Assembly: GCA_938041615.1 (NCBI GenBank)
Contig: CALISV010000196.1
Span: 1-20,947, forward strand
Length of the DNA: 20,947 nt
Direction of reading: 5' to 3'
Source of the DNA: an uncultured Campylobacter sp.
GTDB taxonomy: Bacteria; Campylobacterota; Campylobacteria; Campylobacterales; Campylobacteraceae
The notes under the pieces were generated by a model that saw only the letters and a list, made by a program, of their open reading frames with translations, made no database searches and was not told where the DNA came from. The position numbers and the translations under genes were made by a program. Below, piece after piece: positions 20,769-20,947 of the stretch (positions are counted from its first letter, which is position 1; every line of letters begins with the position of its first letter).

Positions 20769-20947
20769 ATGACGAGAATTTTTAGTTTGCTTTCGGTTTT
20801 CGCCTGTTGGGTCTTCGCTATCGAGGCGAGTCCTAGCACAAACCAGTACCAGAGCAATATCTGGGCTGCGGGTAGAATCGAGAACATTAAGCCTTACGAA
20901 GACGGTTTGGGGCCGATTTTCACGTTCATTCAGGGCAACGACTACTT
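20769..20947 (+). CDS. Exported protein, N-terminal fragment (runs off right edge)
   Basis: 59 codons are visible and open to the window end. A Sec-type signal peptide (MTRIFSLLSVFACWVFAIEA) is followed by SPSTNQYQSNIWAAGRIENI. ATG is preceded by AAAGGGAGAT. I do not recognise the family from this fragment. The only firm statement is that it is likely periplasmic or outer-membrane. An opposite-strand ORF over the same DNA is a shadow. Confidence 0.7.
   Translation, partial: MTRIFSLLSVFACWVFAIEASPSTNQYQSNIWAAGRIENIKPYEDGLGPIFTFIQGNDY

Noticed and set aside
20681..20887. 68-residue minus-strand ORF
   Set aside because: Opposite a gene with promoter, ribosome site and signal peptide on the plus strand; considered a shadow.
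1..20947. CRISPR array, tRNA, rRNA, transposase or integrase
   Set aside because: No regularly spaced repeat array, cloverleaf, rRNA segment or recombinase ORF was seen.

Overview
The window looks like a chromosome segment from a Campylobacter of the higher-GC oral group (rectus / showae / curvus-like). The evidence is a set of recognisable campylobacterial proteins: both enzymes of the carboxynorspermidine route to spermidine, a YceI periplasmic protein, and a YedE/FdhT selenium-metabolism membrane protein. Further support comes from A/T-rich TATAAT-type -10 boxes without clear -35 boxes, and from an extreme excess of the palindrome AAATTT. I count about 168 copies by eye, against roughly 7 expected from base composition. 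No rRNA, tRNA, CRISPR array or insertion sequence was seen.

Layout. 1-1801 (minus): an export pair, HlyD-type membrane fusion protein followed by an ABC ATPase with an unusual repeat-derived N-terminal extension. The ATPase runs off the left edge. 2174-4076 (plus): YceI, a small membrane protein, and an alpha/beta hydrolase. 4396-5607 (minus): carboxynorspermidine synthase/dehydrogenase. 5700-6440 (plus): a TPR protein interrupted by an in-frame TAG. 6503-8337 (minus): HutX-like haem carrier followed by a BaiN/HI0933-type flavoprotein. 8503-9810 (minus): a YajR-like MFS transporter. 10094-11436 (plus): RdgB and a HAD-IB phosphatase. 11536-12732 (minus): MoeA. 12996-16722 (plus): a three-gene set of TelA-like coiled-coil protein, YqiJ-like membrane OB-fold protein and YqiK-like flotillin. 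17016-18083 (plus): YedE/FdhT. 18439-19096 (minus): moaD-moaE. 19188-20327 (plus): nspC. 20769 onward (plus): the start of an exported protein.

How the genes may work together. MoeA, MoaD, MoaE and FdhT all bear on making a molybdenum- and selenium-dependent formate dehydrogenase. CASDH and NspC make spermidine but sit 14 kb apart, not in one operon. The TelA/YqiJ/flotillin set sits inside the molybdenum/selenium neighbourhood and looks like a membrane-organisation or envelope-stress module of unknown function.

Beyond the genes, the window carries several structured intergenic elements. Two share a conserved tail (GTCTGGAATATTT) after a variable hairpin and lie in direct orientation on either side of the telA-flotillin-fdhT block. 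Two other large dyads share the right end AAAAAGACAAGC. The AAATTT excess matches the RAATTY methylation motif known to matter for natural transformation in C. jejuni. AAATTT clusters also appear to have written extra protein segments into two genes and to supply TTG start codons.
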